Notes under the pieces: generated by a model
Seen by the model: the letters and a program-made list of their open reading frames with translations, nothing else
What the model was told of the DNA's origin: nothing
Database searches by the model: none
Shown here: piece by piece, positions 19,094 to 30,719 of the stretch
How the letters are laid out: every line of letters starts with the position of its first letter
Position numbering within the stretch: position 1 is the stretch's first letter
Translations under genes and position numbers: made by a program
From: an uncultured Methylococcaceae bacterium
GTDB taxonomy: Bacteria; Pseudomonadota; Gammaproteobacteria; Methylococcales; Methylomonadaceae
Assembly (NCBI GenBank): GCA_903908165.1
Contig: CAIVQX010000009.1
Location: forward strand, 24,826 to 88,825
Direction: 5' to 3'
DNA: 64,000 nt

Positions 19094-19327
19094 ATGCCGT
19101 CAGTGAAAATTAAAGAAAACGAACCTTTTGATATTGCAATCCGTCGATTTAAACGCGCTTGTGAAAAAGCAGGTGTTTTGGCAGAAGTTCGTCGCCGTGA
19201 GTTCTACGAAAAGCCAACTGCTGAGCGTAAGCGTAAAGGCGCAGCTGCAGTTAAGCGTCATTTAAAAAAATTGGCGCGTGAGCGTTATGCATTGAAAAAT
19301 TTACGTCGTGGCCGTCCAGTACTTTAA
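19094..19327 (+). CDS. rpsU: 30S ribosomal protein S21
   Basis: This basic 77-residue protein begins [15 protein letters not shown] and carries [14 protein letters not shown], nearly the same as E. coli S21. It is about six residues longer than the usual 71 because of a C-terminal extension ending RRGRPVL. S21 helps mRNA pairing with 16S rRNA at initiation. It is the first gene of the rpsU-yqeY-dnaG-rpoD group. Confidence 0.98.
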   Translation: MPSVKIKENEPFDIAIRRFKRACEKAGVLAEVRRREFYEKPTAERKRKGAAAVKRHLKKLARERYALKNLRRGRPVL

Positions 19328-19342
19328 CATAAGGTTAATGTA

Positions 19343-19792
19343 ATGGACTTATTGACTGATCGTATCAAGGAAGATATGAAAGCCTCCATGAAAGGAGGTG
19401 CAAAAGCAAGATTGGGTGTAATTCGTTTAATTTTGGCCGCTATTAAGCAGGTTGAAGTTGATGAGCGAATTCTGCTCGATAATGAGAGAACCATTTTAGT
19501 TCTTGACAAGATGCTCAAGCAGCGTCGTGAATCGATTCGACTTTTTTTGGATGCTGGTCGGCATGATTTGGCAGAGATTGAGGAGGCAGAGATTTTAGTT
19601 ATCCAAGATTTCCTTCCTCAAGCACTAAGTGAGGAAGAAATTGATGCCATGGTTGGTGATGCGGTTATTAATTCAGGTGCCGAATCTATTAAAGATATGG
19701 GTAAGGTGATGAGTTTGCTGAAGCCAAATATGCAAGGTCGAGCTGATATGTCGGTTGTAAGTATTAAAATCAAGGCTGCATTAACCGGATAA
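19343..19792 (+). CDS. GatB/YqeY domain protein
   Basis: This 149-residue helical protein is of the YqeY family, with DRIKEDMKASMKGG near its start and a C-terminal GatB-like domain ending in GRADMSVVS near residue 135. Similar domains bind tRNA in the amidotransferase GatB; free-standing YqeY has no firmly established role. It sits between rpsU and dnaG, as in Pseudomonas. AAGG lies before the ATG and the gap to rpsU is 15 bases. Confidence 0.93.
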   Translation: MDLLTDRIKEDMKASMKGGAKARLGVIRLILAAIKQVEVDERILLDNERTILVLDKMLKQRRESIRLFLDAGRHDLAEIEEAEILVIQDFLPQALSEEEIDAMVGDAVINSGAESIKDMGKVMSLLKPNMQGRADMSVVSIKIKAALTG

Positions 19793-19811
19793 TTTTTTGG
19801 CCTCATCAAAG

Positions 19812-21530
19812 ATGTCAGGTAGAATTTCTAGAGAGTTTATTGATGATCTTTTGGTGCGAGTTGATATAGTTGATTTAATCGATTCGCGCGTTCCTCTAAA
19901 AAAAACGGGAAACAATTATGTTGCCCGCTGTCCTTTTCACACTGAAAAAACCCCTAGTTTCTCTGTAAACCGTAACAAGCAGTTTTTTCATTGCTTTGGT
20001 TGTGGTGCGAGTGGTAACGCCATTAGTTTTTTAATGGATTTTAGTCATCTTGATTTTGTTGAAGCTGTTGAAGATCTTGCTAACTTTGCTGGCGTAGATG
20101 TGCAAAGGGAGTCTTTCGGGCTTAATGTTGAGTTCAAAAGAGATGATTTAAGTAGCCTTTACTTATTGATGGAACGGGTGGCCGTTTTTTATGTAGAACA
20201 GTTAAAACTTAGCTCCAAAGCTATCGATTATCTTAAAAAAAGAAAAGTAAGGGGTGAGATTGCTCGTGATTTTATTCTCGGTTATGCGCCCGATAAATGG
20301 AGTGCTTTAACTGAAAGATTTGAGCAACAATTATTGATAGATGCTGGATTGCTTATTATTAAAGATGATGGGCGGACTTATGATCGTTTTCGTGACAGAA
20401 TTATGTTCCCAATTCGGGATAAGCGAGCACGTATTATAGGGTTTGGTGGTAGGGTTATTGATGATTCTTTGCCAAAGTATTTGAATTCACCAGAAACAAC
20501 TTTATTTCATAAAGGTAAAGAAGTGTATGGTTTGTATGAGCTTTTGGAAAAAAACGCTAAACCACAGAGAATAATAATTGTTGAAGGCTATTTAGATGTA
20601 ATTGCTTTAGCCCAGTATGGCATTAATTATGCCGTTGCTGGGCTTGGTACGGCGGCATCCCAAGCGCATTTAGATTTGTTATTTAGATTCACATCGGAGC
20701 TTGTATTTTGTTTTGATGGTGATAAAGCAGGGCGTGAAGCGGCATGGAGGGCGATGGAGCCAGCTTTTTCAAGCCTTAAGGACGGTAGGCAGATAAGAAT
20801 AATGATTTTGCCACAAAGTCATGATCCTGATTCACTGGTGCGAGACGAGGGCATGTCTGGATTTACAGAGCGAATTCTGAGAGCACATCCTTTATCAGAT
20901 TATTTTTTTGAGCACATTGCCGAAGGTTTGAATCTTTCAGAAATGGAAGGGCGAGCCCAATTAATCAGTAAAGCCAAACCCTATTTGGAGAAGTTGCCGG
21001 ACAATGTGTTTAGGGAAATGATGTTTGATCGTTTAAAAAAATTATCGGCTATGACTTCGCTGGACTCTCCGGATAATGTTGCTGTGAGTGATTCTGTAAA
21101 TCAAAAGCCGTTTCAATTTGAGCCAGGTAGATTATCGTCGGCTCGAGTTGCAATTGCTTTGTTATTACAGCGGCCCAGTTTAGCTGAAATTGTCAGGGAA
21201 AAAGAGATAGATTGGGATGGCTTGGAGTTTCGAGGGATCCAGTTATTTAAAAATATACTAGAAGTTATAATGGATAAAAAAAATGTTAATACTGCAGTTT
21301 TAATTGAGCATTATCGTAATACAACTGAAGATAAATCAGTTAAAGCATTGGCATTATTGGATGTATATGTTTCTGACGATAAAATTGAAGAAGTGTTTAG
21401 CGATGCTTTAAGTGTTTTGCTTGAGCAGGCCCGTGATGCTGGGATTTCAAGACTACTTGCAAAATCTAAAGCTCAGAATTTGGAGATACAAGAGCAAGAG
21501 TTATTAGTTAAAATGCTGGCGGCCAAATAA
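19812..21530 (+). CDS. dnaG: DNA primase
   Basis: DnaG makes RNA primers at the replication fork. I place the start at the ATG at 19812 (MSGRISREF, matching the E. coli N-terminus) rather than the TTG at 19797, giving 572 residues. The zinc-binding domain has C40, H43, C61 and C64. The Toprim catalytic core shows VEGYLDVIAL and CFDGDKAGREA. The C-terminal 130 residues form the helicase-binding domain, which is the variable part of the family. It lies between yqeY and rpoD. Confidence 0.97.
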   Translation: MSGRISREFIDDLLVRVDIVDLIDSRVPLKKTGNNYVARCPFHTEKTPSFSVNRNKQFFHCFGCGASGNAISFLMDFSHLDFVEAVEDLANFAGVDVQRESFGLNVEFKRDDLSSLYLLMERVAVFYVEQLKLSSKAIDYLKKRKVRGEIARDFILGYAPDKWSALTERFEQQLLIDAGLLIIKDDGRTYDRFRDRIMFPIRDKRARIIGFGGRVIDDSLPKYLNSPETTLFHKGKEVYGLYELLEKNAKPQRIIIVEGYLDVIALAQYGINYAVAGLGTAASQAHLDLLFRFTSELVFCFDGDKAGREAAWRAMEPAFSSLKDGRQIRIMILPQSHDPDSLVRDEGMSGFTERILRAHPLSDYFFEHIAEGLNLSEMEGRAQLISKAKPYLEKLPDNVFREMMFDRLKKLSAMTSLDSPDNVAVSDSVNQKPFQFEPGRLSSARVAIALLLQRPSLAEIVREKEIDWDGLEFRGIQLFKNILEVIMDKKNVNTAVLIEHYRNTTEDKSVKALALLDVYVSDDKIEEVFSDALSVLLEQARDAGISRLLAKSKAQNLEIQEQELLVKMLAAK

Positions 21531-21611
21531 ATATATCCTAATATATAATACATATAGTATAATTTCCAGTTAAATATGACCATACCAATACAAGTATTGA
21601 GTGAGTAAATA

Positions 21612-23472
<1,861 letters not shown>

Positions 23473-23476
23473 TTTA

Positions 23477-23553
23477 GGGCCCTTAGCTCAGTTGGTTAGA
23501 GCGTCCGACTCATAATCGGCAGGTCGTAGGTTCAAGTCCTACAGGGCCCACCA
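23477..23553 (+). tRNA. tRNA-Ile2 (CAU anticodon, lysidine-modified)
   Basis: This 77-base cloverleaf has an encoded CCA. The anticodon loop CTCATAA gives CAU. I call it isoleucine rather than methionine because the acceptor stem GGGCCCT, with C4-G69 and C5-G68, matches the TilS substrate and E. coli ileX, which also lies just after rpoD. The cytidine at position 34 would be changed to lysidine so that it reads AUA. Confidence 0.88.
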
Positions 23554-23563
23554 TTTAAACAAG

Positions 23564-23590
23564 AAAGGCTGCTGTTGCAGCCTTTTGTAT
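23564..23590 (+). terminator. Rho-independent terminator after tRNA-Ile2
   Basis: AAAGGCTGC and GCAGCCTTT form a perfect 9-bp stem with a TGTT loop, followed by TTTT. It overlaps the first codons of the metK frame in the ORF track, which argues for the later GTG start. Confidence 0.85.
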
Positions 23591-23628
23591 ATTCGAACAG
23601 TTGTATTTTATTTATTAAGGGTGATGAC

Positions 23629-24789
23629 GTGAGCAATAATTATAGCTTTACATCAGAGTCGGTGTCGGAAGGACATCCGGACAAGGTAGCAGATCAAATT
23701 TCCGATGCAGTACTTGATGCTTTATTAGCACAAGATCCCAAGTCACGTGTTGCTTGTGAAACATTAGTGAAAACTGGGATGGTTATTTTAGCTGGAGAGG
23801 TGACGACTGATGCCTGGGTTGATTTGGAAGCTTTAGTTAGAAAAGTTGTTTGCGAAATTGGCTATGATCATGGTGATATTGGTTTTGATGGTCAAAGTTG
23901 TGCAGTATTAAATGCTATTGGTAAACAATCGGCTGATATTGCGATGGGTGTTGATGAAGATGAAAATCATGAGCAAGGTGCTGGTGATCAAGGATTGATG
24001 TTTGGTTATGCTAGTAATGAAACTGATGTATTAATGCCCGCCCCAATTACGTATTCTCATTTGTTGGTTAAACGTCAGGCTGAAGTACGTAAGAGCAAGG
24101 TATTACCTTGGTTGCGTCCAGATGCCAAAAGTCAGATTACATTTAGGTACGAAAATAATAAACCGGTTGCAATTGATGCCGTGGTTTTATCTACACAACA
24201 TTCACCTGAAATTAACAATAAAGCTTTGCATGAAGCGGTAATGGATGAGATTATTCTGCCGGTTTTGCCTAAAGAATGGCTACATAAAGATACCAAGTAT
24301 TTTATTAATCCGACAGGACAATTTATCATTGGTGGACCAGTAGGAGATTGTGGTCTAACAGGTCGTAAAATTATTGTTGATACATACGGTGGTATGGCTA
24401 GACATGGAGGTGGCGCATTTTCAGGGAAAGATCCTTCAAAAGTTGATCGTTCTGCAGCTTATATGGCTCGTTATGTGGCAAAAAACATTGTTGCGGCAGG
24501 TTTAGCAGAACGCTGTGAAATTCAGGTTTCATATGCAATTGGTGTTGCCGAACCCACTTCTATTACAGTAGAAACCTTTGGTACAAGTAAGCTGAGTGAA
24601 GATAGATTAGTACAGATAATTAGAGATAATTTTGATTTAAGACCCAAAGGCTTGATTAAAATGTTGGACTTATTAAAACCAATTTATCAGCCTACAGCAG
24701 CTTATGGTCATTTTGGACGCACTGAAGAATCATTCAGTTGGGAAAAGACAGATAAAGTTGACGCATTAAAAAATGCGGCTGGTATTTAA
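23629..24789 (+). CDS. metK: S-adenosylmethionine synthetase
   Basis: MetK makes S-adenosylmethionine from methionine and ATP. I start at the GTG at 23629, preceded by AAGGG at seven bases, giving 386 residues. The track start lies inside the tRNA terminator. The motifs [28 protein letters not shown] and [16 protein letters not shown] are the usual three signatures. It is followed by ahcY at 20 bases and metF, so one operon covers synthesis of the methyl donor and recycling of its product. Confidence 0.97.
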   Translation: MSNNYSFTSESVSEGHPDKVADQISDAVLDALLAQDPKSRVACETLVKTGMVILAGEVTTDAWVDLEALVRKVVCEIGYDHGDIGFDGQSCAVLNAIGKQSADIAMGVDEDENHEQGAGDQGLMFGYASNETDVLMPAPITYSHLLVKRQAEVRKSKVLPWLRPDAKSQITFRYENNKPVAIDAVVLSTQHSPEINNKALHEAVMDEIILPVLPKEWLHKDTKYFINPTGQFIIGGPVGDCGLTGRKIIVDTYGGMARHGGGAFSGKDPSKVDRSAAYMARYVAKNIVAAGLAERCEIQVSYAIGVAEPTSITVETFGTSKLSEDRLVQIIRDNFDLRPKGLIKMLDLLKPIYQPTAAYGHFGRTEESFSWEKTDKVDALKNAAGI

Positions 24790-24809
24790 TAGCAAACTAA
24801 ATAGGACAT

Positions 24810-26105
24810 ATGATGAGTCAACATGATTATAAAGTTGCTGATATATCGTTAGCAACATGGGGACGTAAAGAAATTAATATTGCTGAAACAGAAATGCCCG
24901 GCTTAATGGCGTTGAGAAAAGAATATGGTCAGAAACAACCCTTAAAAGGCGCACGAATCGCTGGTTGCCTCCATATGACAATTCAAACTGCAGTATTAAT
25001 TGAAACGTTAACTGCTTTAGGTGCTGAAGTTCGTTGGTCATCCTGTAATATCTTTTCGACTCAAGACCATGCTGCGGCTGCAATAGCTGCAGCAGGTATT
25101 CCAGTGTTTGCTTGGAAAGGTGAAACCGAGGAAGAAGCGGAATGGTGTATCGCTCAAACCATTGATGGACTTGATGGCTGGAGACCAAATATGATTCTTG
25201 ATGATGGTGGTGATTTAACTACCATGATGCATAATCAATATCCTGAATTAATGGCGGATGTTAAAGGCTTATCAGAAGAAACAACTACAGGTGTTTTACG
25301 ACTTTACGAAATGGTTGCAAAAGGCACTTTAAAAGTTCCTGCTTTTAATGTTAACGACTCAGTAACTAAATCTAAATTTGATAATTTATACGGATGCCGT
25401 GAGTCATTAGTTGATGGTATCAAGCGTGCAACTGATGTCATGATTGCTGGTAAAATTGCTGTGGTCTGTGGTTATGGTGATGTAGGAAAAGGTTGTGCAC
25501 AATCTTTACGAGGCTTGGGAGCAACAGTTCTAATTACAGAAATTGATCCGATATGTGCTTTGCAAGCTGCTATGGAAGGTTTTCGCGTAGTAACCATGGA
25601 AGAAGCCGCACCCATTGCAAATATTTTCGTAACAGCAACTGGTAACTTTAGTATTATTACCCATGCGCATATGTTAGCGATGAGAGATCAAGCGATTGTA
25701 TGTAACATTGGCCATTTTGATGAAGAAATTGAAATTGCTTCTTTACGTCAATATGAATGGGAAAATATCAAACCTCAGGTTGATCACGTTATTTTTCCAG
25801 ATGGTAAGCGATTGATTATTTTGGCTGAAGGTCGATTGGTCAATCTAGGTTGTGCTACTGGACATCCAAGTTTCGTAATGTCTAATTCTTTTTGTAATCA
25901 AGTTTTAGCACAAATGGAATTATGGGAAAATGCCAAAAATTATAAAAATGAAGTCTATATTTTGCCAAAAAAATTGGATGAAAAAGTTGCAAGGTCACAT
26001 CTGCAACAATTAGGTGTAAACTTAACAACCCTTACTGAGGAACAAGCTAAGTATATTAATGTTCCCGTTGAAGGACCTTATAAAGGCGATCATTATCGTT
26101 ATTAA
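24810..26105 (+). CDS. ahcY: S-adenosylhomocysteinase
   Basis: This enzyme splits S-adenosylhomocysteine into adenosine and homocysteine, relieving product inhibition of methyltransferases. The 431-residue protein has the NAD+ motif [18 protein letters not shown] near residue 218 and ends in the conserved PYKGDHYRY. It starts 20 bases after metK, with AGGA before the ATG. The gap is far too short for an SAH riboswitch, which some Pseudomonas ahcY genes have. Confidence 0.97.
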   Translation: MMSQHDYKVADISLATWGRKEINIAETEMPGLMALRKEYGQKQPLKGARIAGCLHMTIQTAVLIETLTALGAEVRWSSCNIFSTQDHAAAAIAAAGIPVFAWKGETEEEAEWCIAQTIDGLDGWRPNMILDDGGDLTTMMHNQYPELMADVKGLSEETTTGVLRLYEMVAKGTLKVPAFNVNDSVTKSKFDNLYGCRESLVDGIKRATDVMIAGKIAVVCGYGDVGKGCAQSLRGLGATVLITEIDPICALQAAMEGFRVVTMEEAAPIANIFVTATGNFSIITHAHMLAMRDQAIVCNIGHFDEEIEIASLRQYEWENIKPQVDHVIFPDGKRLIILAEGRLVNLGCATGHPSFVMSNSFCNQVLAQMELWENAKNYKNEVYILPKKLDEKVARSHLQQLGVNLTTLTEEQAKYINVPVEGPYKGDHYRY

Positions 26106-26135
26106 TCAATTTTACTTTTTTCCTGCTTCGGAATG

Positions 26136-26173
26136 CTGTCAATTGTATAAAATTAATCTTTTATAATTGGCAG
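26136..26173 (+). terminator. Hairpin between ahcY and metF
   Basis: CTGTCAATTGTATAAAA and TTTTATAATTGGCAG pair almost fully, with a two-base bulge and one G-T pair, then TAAAAAAG follows. The stem is AT-rich and lacks a T-tract on the plus strand, so it may be a weak terminator, a processing site or an attenuator ahead of metF. Confidence 0.3.
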
Positions 26174-26264
26174 TAAAAAAGTAATTGTAGTAACGTTGAA
26201 GGCCAAATTTTTTAATAGATATTGGTGGGGACGATTTGTTTTATCCCTCTCAGTGAGATTGAAA

Positions 26265-27116
26265 ATGCAATCACAAAGAAAATATCCTCAACTTTTTAGT
26301 TTCGAATTTTATCCACCTAAAACAGAAGAAGGTGAGGTAAATCTTGAGATCGTGCATAACAAACTGGCAAAACTAAAACCTGATTTCTTCTCGGTTACAT
26401 TTGGTGCGGGTGGCTCAACCCGAGATAAAACATTCGATACGGTTATCGATATTCAAGCAAAAGGTATTGCATCAGCACCTCATTTATCTTGTGTAGCGTC
26501 TACTAAAGACAATATTAGAACAATTCTAAAAAGTTACCAAGATAATGGTATTGCCAAAATTGTCGCATTAAGAGGTGATTTGCCTTCTGGGATGATGTCA
26601 GCCGGTGAGTTTAGATATGCAAATGAGCTTGTTGAATTTATTCGTCAAGAAACGGGTGATTATTTTCAGATTCATGTAGCAGCCTATCCAGAAGTTCATC
26701 CACAATCAGTTAATGCTGAGGAAGATTTTAAAAATTTTAAGCGCAAAGTCGATGCTGGCGCAAATGCGGTAATTACTCAGTATTTTTATAATGCTGATGC
26801 TTATTTTTATTTCGTAGATACCTGTGAAAAAAATGGTATAACAATCCCTATCGTGCCGGGTATTATGCCTGTTACGCAATATGCACAATTGTTCCGGTTT
26901 TCGGAAATGTGTGGTGCCGATATACCCCGGTGGATGAGAAAGCGACTCGAGGGTTTTGGAGATGACAGGGAGGCAGTAAAAGACTTTGGTTTGGAATTGG
27001 TGACCAATCTTTGTCAACGGTTACTTGATAATGGCGCTCCGGGTCTTCATTTCTATACCATGAATCAAGCCGCACCAACCTTGGCAATACTGGAACAATT
27101 GCAAATCAATACATAA
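26265..27116 (+). CDS. metF: 5,10-methylenetetrahydrofolate reductase
   Basis: MetF reduces methylenetetrahydrofolate to methyltetrahydrofolate, the methyl source for homocysteine methylation. From the ATG at 26265 it has 283 residues, beginning MQSQRKYPQLFSFEF; the 23 extra residues in the track are unlike the family. The FEFYPPKTEEGE motif carries the catalytic glutamate, and VTFGAGGSTRDKT follows. The flavoprotein TIM-barrel pattern is complete. It completes the metK-ahcY-metF methyl-cycle group. Confidence 0.95.
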   Translation: MQSQRKYPQLFSFEFYPPKTEEGEVNLEIVHNKLAKLKPDFFSVTFGAGGSTRDKTFDTVIDIQAKGIASAPHLSCVASTKDNIRTILKSYQDNGIAKIVALRGDLPSGMMSAGEFRYANELVEFIRQETGDYFQIHVAAYPEVHPQSVNAEEDFKNFKRKVDAGANAVITQYFYNADAYFYFVDTCEKNGITIPIVPGIMPVTQYAQLFRFSEMCGADIPRWMRKRLEGFGDDREAVKDFGLELVTNLCQRLLDNGAPGLHFYTMNQAAPTLAILEQLQINT

Positions 27117-27190
27117 TGTATTGATAATTTATTGTCCAATCGGTATTTTTTACATTTAGGTGTCTTAACTTATTAAGTCACATTAATATC

Positions 27191-28540
27191 ATGACTAATC
27201 AGTCCTTTTCAAATCGTGATTTATCGGTTTTGTGGCATCCATGTACACAAATGAAAGATCATGAAAATTCCCCCATTATTCCGATAAAAAAAGGCCAAGG
27301 TGTTTGGCTCGAAGATTTTGATGGAAATCTCTATTTGGATGCAATAAGTTCATGGTGGGTTAATCTGTTTGGCCACGCTAATCCGGACATAAATAGCGCC
27401 TTAAAAGATCAACTTGATACACTTGAACATGTTATTTTTGCAGGGTTTACTCATGAGTCCGGGATTAAACTAGCCGAAAAACTGGTTGCACTAACTCCCG
27501 CCGGTCTTGATCGGTGTTTTTTTGCTGACAATGGATCTGCTGCAGTTGAAATCGCACTTAAGATGAGTTTTCATTATTGGCGAAACTTAGGTCAAACTCG
27601 GAAAGTAAAATTCATTACGCTTGAGAACAGTTATCATGGTGAAACATTAGGTGCTTTAGCTGTTGGAAATGTGCAGCTCTATAAAGAAACTTATGCCCCG
27701 TTATTGATGGATGTAATCACTGTCCCAAGTCCTGACTGTTATCATCGCGAAAGTGGGGAATCATGGGCAGATTTTTCCACACGTCGCTTTACGTTGATGG
27801 AGCAGGCATTAGAAAAACATGCAGATACCGTTAGCGCTGTCATTATTGAACCTTTAGTTCAATGTGCCGGTAATATGCGAATGTACGATCCGGTTTATCT
27901 AAAATTACTGCGAGCAGCTTGTGATAAATATCAAGTACATTTAATTGTCGATGAAGTAGCTGTAGGTTTTGGTCGCACGGGAACCTTATTCGCTTGTGAG
28001 CAAGCAAGTATAAGCCCAGATTTTATGTGTTTATCTAAAGGCTTAACTGGGGGCTATTTGCCATTGTCTGCAGTGTTAACCAGTCAGAAAACTTATAAGG
28101 CATTTTATGACGATTATCAAAAATTAACGGCTTTTTTACATTCTCATAGTTATACAGGTAATGCATTGGCCTGTAGAGCCGGACTTGCAACGCTGGATAT
28201 TTTTGAACAACACAATATCATTGAAAATAATAAGCATTTAGCTACGATTATGAGCAAAATGGCTGAGCGGTTTAAGGGTCATGCTCATGTTGCCGAAGTC
28301 CGACAAACAGGCATGATACTGGCAATTGAGATGGTTAAGAATAAACACACTCGTGAACCTTATCCTTGGCAAGAACGGCGAGGTTATAAAGTCTATCAGT
28401 ATGCACTAACTAAAGGTGTTATATTGCGGCCACTAGGAAACGTTATTTATTTTATGCCACCGTATATTATTACTGAAGAAGAATTATTACTAATCGCTCA
28501 GGTAGCTTGGGACGGATTGGAGCAAGCGGTTAGAGGTTAA
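27191..28540 (+). CDS. bioA: Adenosylmethionine-8-amino-7-oxononanoate aminotransferase
   Basis: BioA converts 7-keto-8-aminopelargonate to diaminopelargonate in biotin synthesis, using S-adenosylmethionine as amino donor. The 449-residue fold-type I PLP enzyme has SSWWVNLFGHANP near residue 49, DEVAVGFGRTG, and the PLP lysine in CLSKGLTGGY near 281. Its place after the SAM-cycle genes is notable, since SAM is its co-substrate. The rsmE start follows its stop by one base. In most relatives rsmE also follows bioA. Confidence 0.95.
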   Translation: MTNQSFSNRDLSVLWHPCTQMKDHENSPIIPIKKGQGVWLEDFDGNLYLDAISSWWVNLFGHANPDINSALKDQLDTLEHVIFAGFTHESGIKLAEKLVALTPAGLDRCFFADNGSAAVEIALKMSFHYWRNLGQTRKVKFITLENSYHGETLGALAVGNVQLYKETYAPLLMDVITVPSPDCYHRESGESWADFSTRRFTLMEQALEKHADTVSAVIIEPLVQCAGNMRMYDPVYLKLLRAACDKYQVHLIVDEVAVGFGRTGTLFACEQASISPDFMCLSKGLTGGYLPLSAVLTSQKTYKAFYDDYQKLTAFLHSHSYTGNALACRAGLATLDIFEQHNIIENNKHLATIMSKMAERFKGHAHVAEVRQTGMILAIEMVKNKHTREPYPWQERRGYKVYQYALTKGVILRPLGNVIYFMPPYIITEEELLLIAQVAWDGLEQAVRG

Positions 28541-28541
28541 T

Positions 28542-29288
28542 ATGCGAGTATCAAGATTATATGTGTCGGTTAATTTGTCTTTGGATAAGTATGTAGAATT
28601 AGATGAAGAAAATGGACATTACGTTAGAGCCGTACTGCGCCTGAAAAAGGATGCTGAGATCATTTTGTTTAATGGCCAGGGTGGCGAGTATTTATGTACA
28701 ATTTTTGAAGTAAGCCGTAAGTTAGTAATGGTTTTGGTTAACAAGTGGTTGGATAGATGCGTTGAATCATTGTTGTCGGTAACCTTAGGACTTGGAATAT
28801 CAAGAGGTGATCGAATGGATTTATCGGTGCAAAAAGCAGTGGAACTGGGTGTTAATGGTATTACACCACTATTGACTGAGCGATGTGTCGTGCAGTTTAA
28901 AGGTGAAAAAAAAACACAACGTTCAATACATTGGCAAAAAATTGTTCAGCATGCCGCAGAACAAAGTGGCAGAACAATGGTGCCAGTAGTAGCTGACATA
29001 GAGCAGCTGCAAGATTGGGTAGGGCGACAAAACGGCTTAAAAGTTTTTCTTGATCCTTATGCAGACTTAACCTTACTAGATATTGCTCCAATAGACATGA
29101 AGGTAACTTTGTTAACTGGCCCAGAAGGTGGTTTTTCTGAACAAGAACGCAATATTGCTAAAGCGGCAGGATTTATTCCGGTCCGTTTGGGTAGTCGTAT
29201 ATTACGGACTGAAACGGCTTCAATCGCAGCACTTGCAGCAGTTCAGATGTTATGGGGTGACTTTGGAAAGCAGGCTGTATTAATTTAA
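28542..29288 (+). CDS. rsmE: 16S rRNA (uracil-1498 N3)-methyltransferase
   Basis: This 248-residue protein has an N-terminal PUA-like domain and a C-terminal SPOUT knot. The knot shows LLTGPEGGFSEQE and LGSRILRTETASIAAL, which define RsmE. It methylates U1498 of 16S rRNA with S-adenosylmethionine. It starts one base after the bioA stop codon and is therefore cotranscribed and perhaps coupled. Confidence 0.95.
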   Translation: MRVSRLYVSVNLSLDKYVELDEENGHYVRAVLRLKKDAEIILFNGQGGEYLCTIFEVSRKLVMVLVNKWLDRCVESLLSVTLGLGISRGDRMDLSVQKAVELGVNGITPLLTERCVVQFKGEKKTQRSIHWQKIVQHAAEQSGRTMVPVVADIEQLQDWVGRQNGLKVFLDPYADLTLLDIAPIDMKVTLLTGPEGGFSEQERNIAKAAGFIPVRLGSRILRTETASIAALAAVQMLWGDFGKQAVLI

Positions 29289-29307
29289 ATTCTTCGATGG
29301 AGAACTA

Positions 29308-30198
29308 GTGTTGCGTTATTTTATTTATGCCATTACGCCGTTATTGGTTTTATTGACTGCTTTGATATTATCTTGCACTTTAGGATATTTTATTGTACTT
29401 GGCATAGGAGACGCTATACCTTTCAGGCAAATATTAACTAGGTCTACACAGTTGTTTCTTGTGCTGAGTATTTTCCCAATTATGGCCTATTTGAAAGTCA
29501 ACAAAGAAGAGCTGGGATTCGCACCAATAGGGGTGCTTTCAAAGCAGTTGTTACAAGGTTTCGGGCTTGGGTTTATTGTCTTGATACCAGTGCTTGTTGT
29601 CTTGTATGTTCTTAAGATTACCGTATATAAAGGTCAATTCTGGACAGTCGGTTTAATGATTAATGCTATGACAATGAATTTATTGGTAGCCTTGTTAATT
29701 TCAGTTATCGAAGAAACCTTGTTTCGTGGGATTGTCTTAGTCGGTTTAAAAAGAAAGTTGCCTGTTATTGCCGCTATCATTCTTACTTCAACGTATTATG
29801 CAGGATTACACTTTTTAAGTATAAAAACTAATTTGGCTGTTCAGGATATTACTATCACAAGTGGTTTTTTAATGTTGGGCGAAGCCGTGGGAAACTTATT
29901 TCGTCTTGCTAGTGTGCCGGCATTTTTTGCCTTGTTAATGGTAGGTATTTTTTTAGGGGTTTTAAGAACACAGAAAAAGATAAGTTTGGGTCTATGTATC
30001 GGATGTCATACGAGTTGGGTGTGGCTAATCAAAATGAATAAAAAACTATTTAATACAGACTTTAGCGCCCAATATCATTATCTCGTTAGTAGTTATGATG
30101 GCATTATAGGACCATTAGTGGGGGGCTGGATAATGATAGTCATTGTAGCTTACTTTGCGTATCAACATATTAATCGATCAAAAATTGGTTTGGTTTAA
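29308..30198 (+). CDS. CPBP-family intramembrane metalloprotease
   Basis: This 296-residue protein has about seven or eight hydrophobic helices. The CPBP (Abi/CAAX-protease) motifs are present: EETLFRG near residue 131 (EExxxR), a histidine in YYAGLHFLS near 167, and a later histidine in GCHTSWVW near 232. The start codon is GTG, with GGAG before it. It follows rsmE by 19 bases and abuts yajQ tail to tail without a gap. In bacteria this family includes proteases for membrane peptides; the substrate here is unknown. Confidence 0.85.
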   Translation: MLRYFIYAITPLLVLLTALILSCTLGYFIVLGIGDAIPFRQILTRSTQLFLVLSIFPIMAYLKVNKEELGFAPIGVLSKQLLQGFGLGFIVLIPVLVVLYVLKITVYKGQFWTVGLMINAMTMNLLVALLISVIEETLFRGIVLVGLKRKLPVIAAIILTSTYYAGLHFLSIKTNLAVQDITITSGFLMLGEAVGNLFRLASVPAFFALLMVGIFLGVLRTQKKISLGLCIGCHTSWVWLIKMNKKLFNTDFSAQYHYLVSSYDGIIGPLVGGWIMIVIVAYFAYQHINRSKIGLV

Positions 30199-30681
30199 TT
30201 AATCCCTAAAATTATCAAATTGCAAAGGTATCTCTAGTTTTTCGTCTCTTAGCATTTGAATAACTTCCTGTAAGTCGTCGCGTTTTTTTCCAGTTACTCT
30301 AACTTTATCGCCTTGAATAGCGGCTTGTACTTTTAGTTTTTTGTCTTTAATTAATTTAACGATCTTTTTAGCCACCGTTGAATCCAAGCCTTGTTTTAGG
30401 ATAATTTCTTGGCGCATCATTTTTCCACTACCTTTGGCATCGCCAACATCCATGCAGGCAACATCTATACCGCGCCGACTTAGCTTAGTACAGACGACAC
30501 TAAACATTTGTTGTAGCTGAAAAGTAGATTCAGAAATCATAACCAGTTTGTCGTCAGTTAGTTCAAAGCTAGAGTTAGATCCTTTAAAGTCAAAACGAGT
30601 AGTTACCTCTTTATTTGCTTGATCAATGGCATTTTTAACTTCGTGATTATCAAATTCAGAAATAATGTCAAATGTTGGCAT
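30199..30681 (-). CDS. yajQ: YajQ-family nucleotide-binding protein
   Basis: This 160-residue protein begins MPTFDIISEFDNHEVKNA and contains TTRFDFKGS, the family signature (DUF520). It has two ferredoxin-like domains. YajQ homologues in Xanthomonas and Pseudomonas bind cyclic di-GMP and modulate transcription factors. That link is from the family, not from this sequence. Its stop codon directly abuts that of the CPBP gene. Confidence 0.93.
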   Translation of the reverse strand: MPTFDIISEFDNHEVKNAIDQANKEVTTRFDFKGSNSSFELTDDKLVMISESTFQLQQMFSVVCTKLSRRGIDVACMDVGDAKGSGKMMRQEIILKQGLDSTVAKKIVKLIKDKKLKVQAAIQGDKVRVTGKKRDDLQEVIQMLRDEKLEIPLQFDNFRD

Positions 30682-30719
30682 AGGCTTAAATTAAAAATTG
30701 ATTTAGAGTGTTGAGTATT

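Noticed and set aside
24790-24809. SAH riboswitch before ahcY, or SAM riboswitch before metK
   Set aside because: The metK-ahcY gap is 20 bases, and the space before metK is taken by the tRNA terminator, leaving about 40 bases; no room for either fold.
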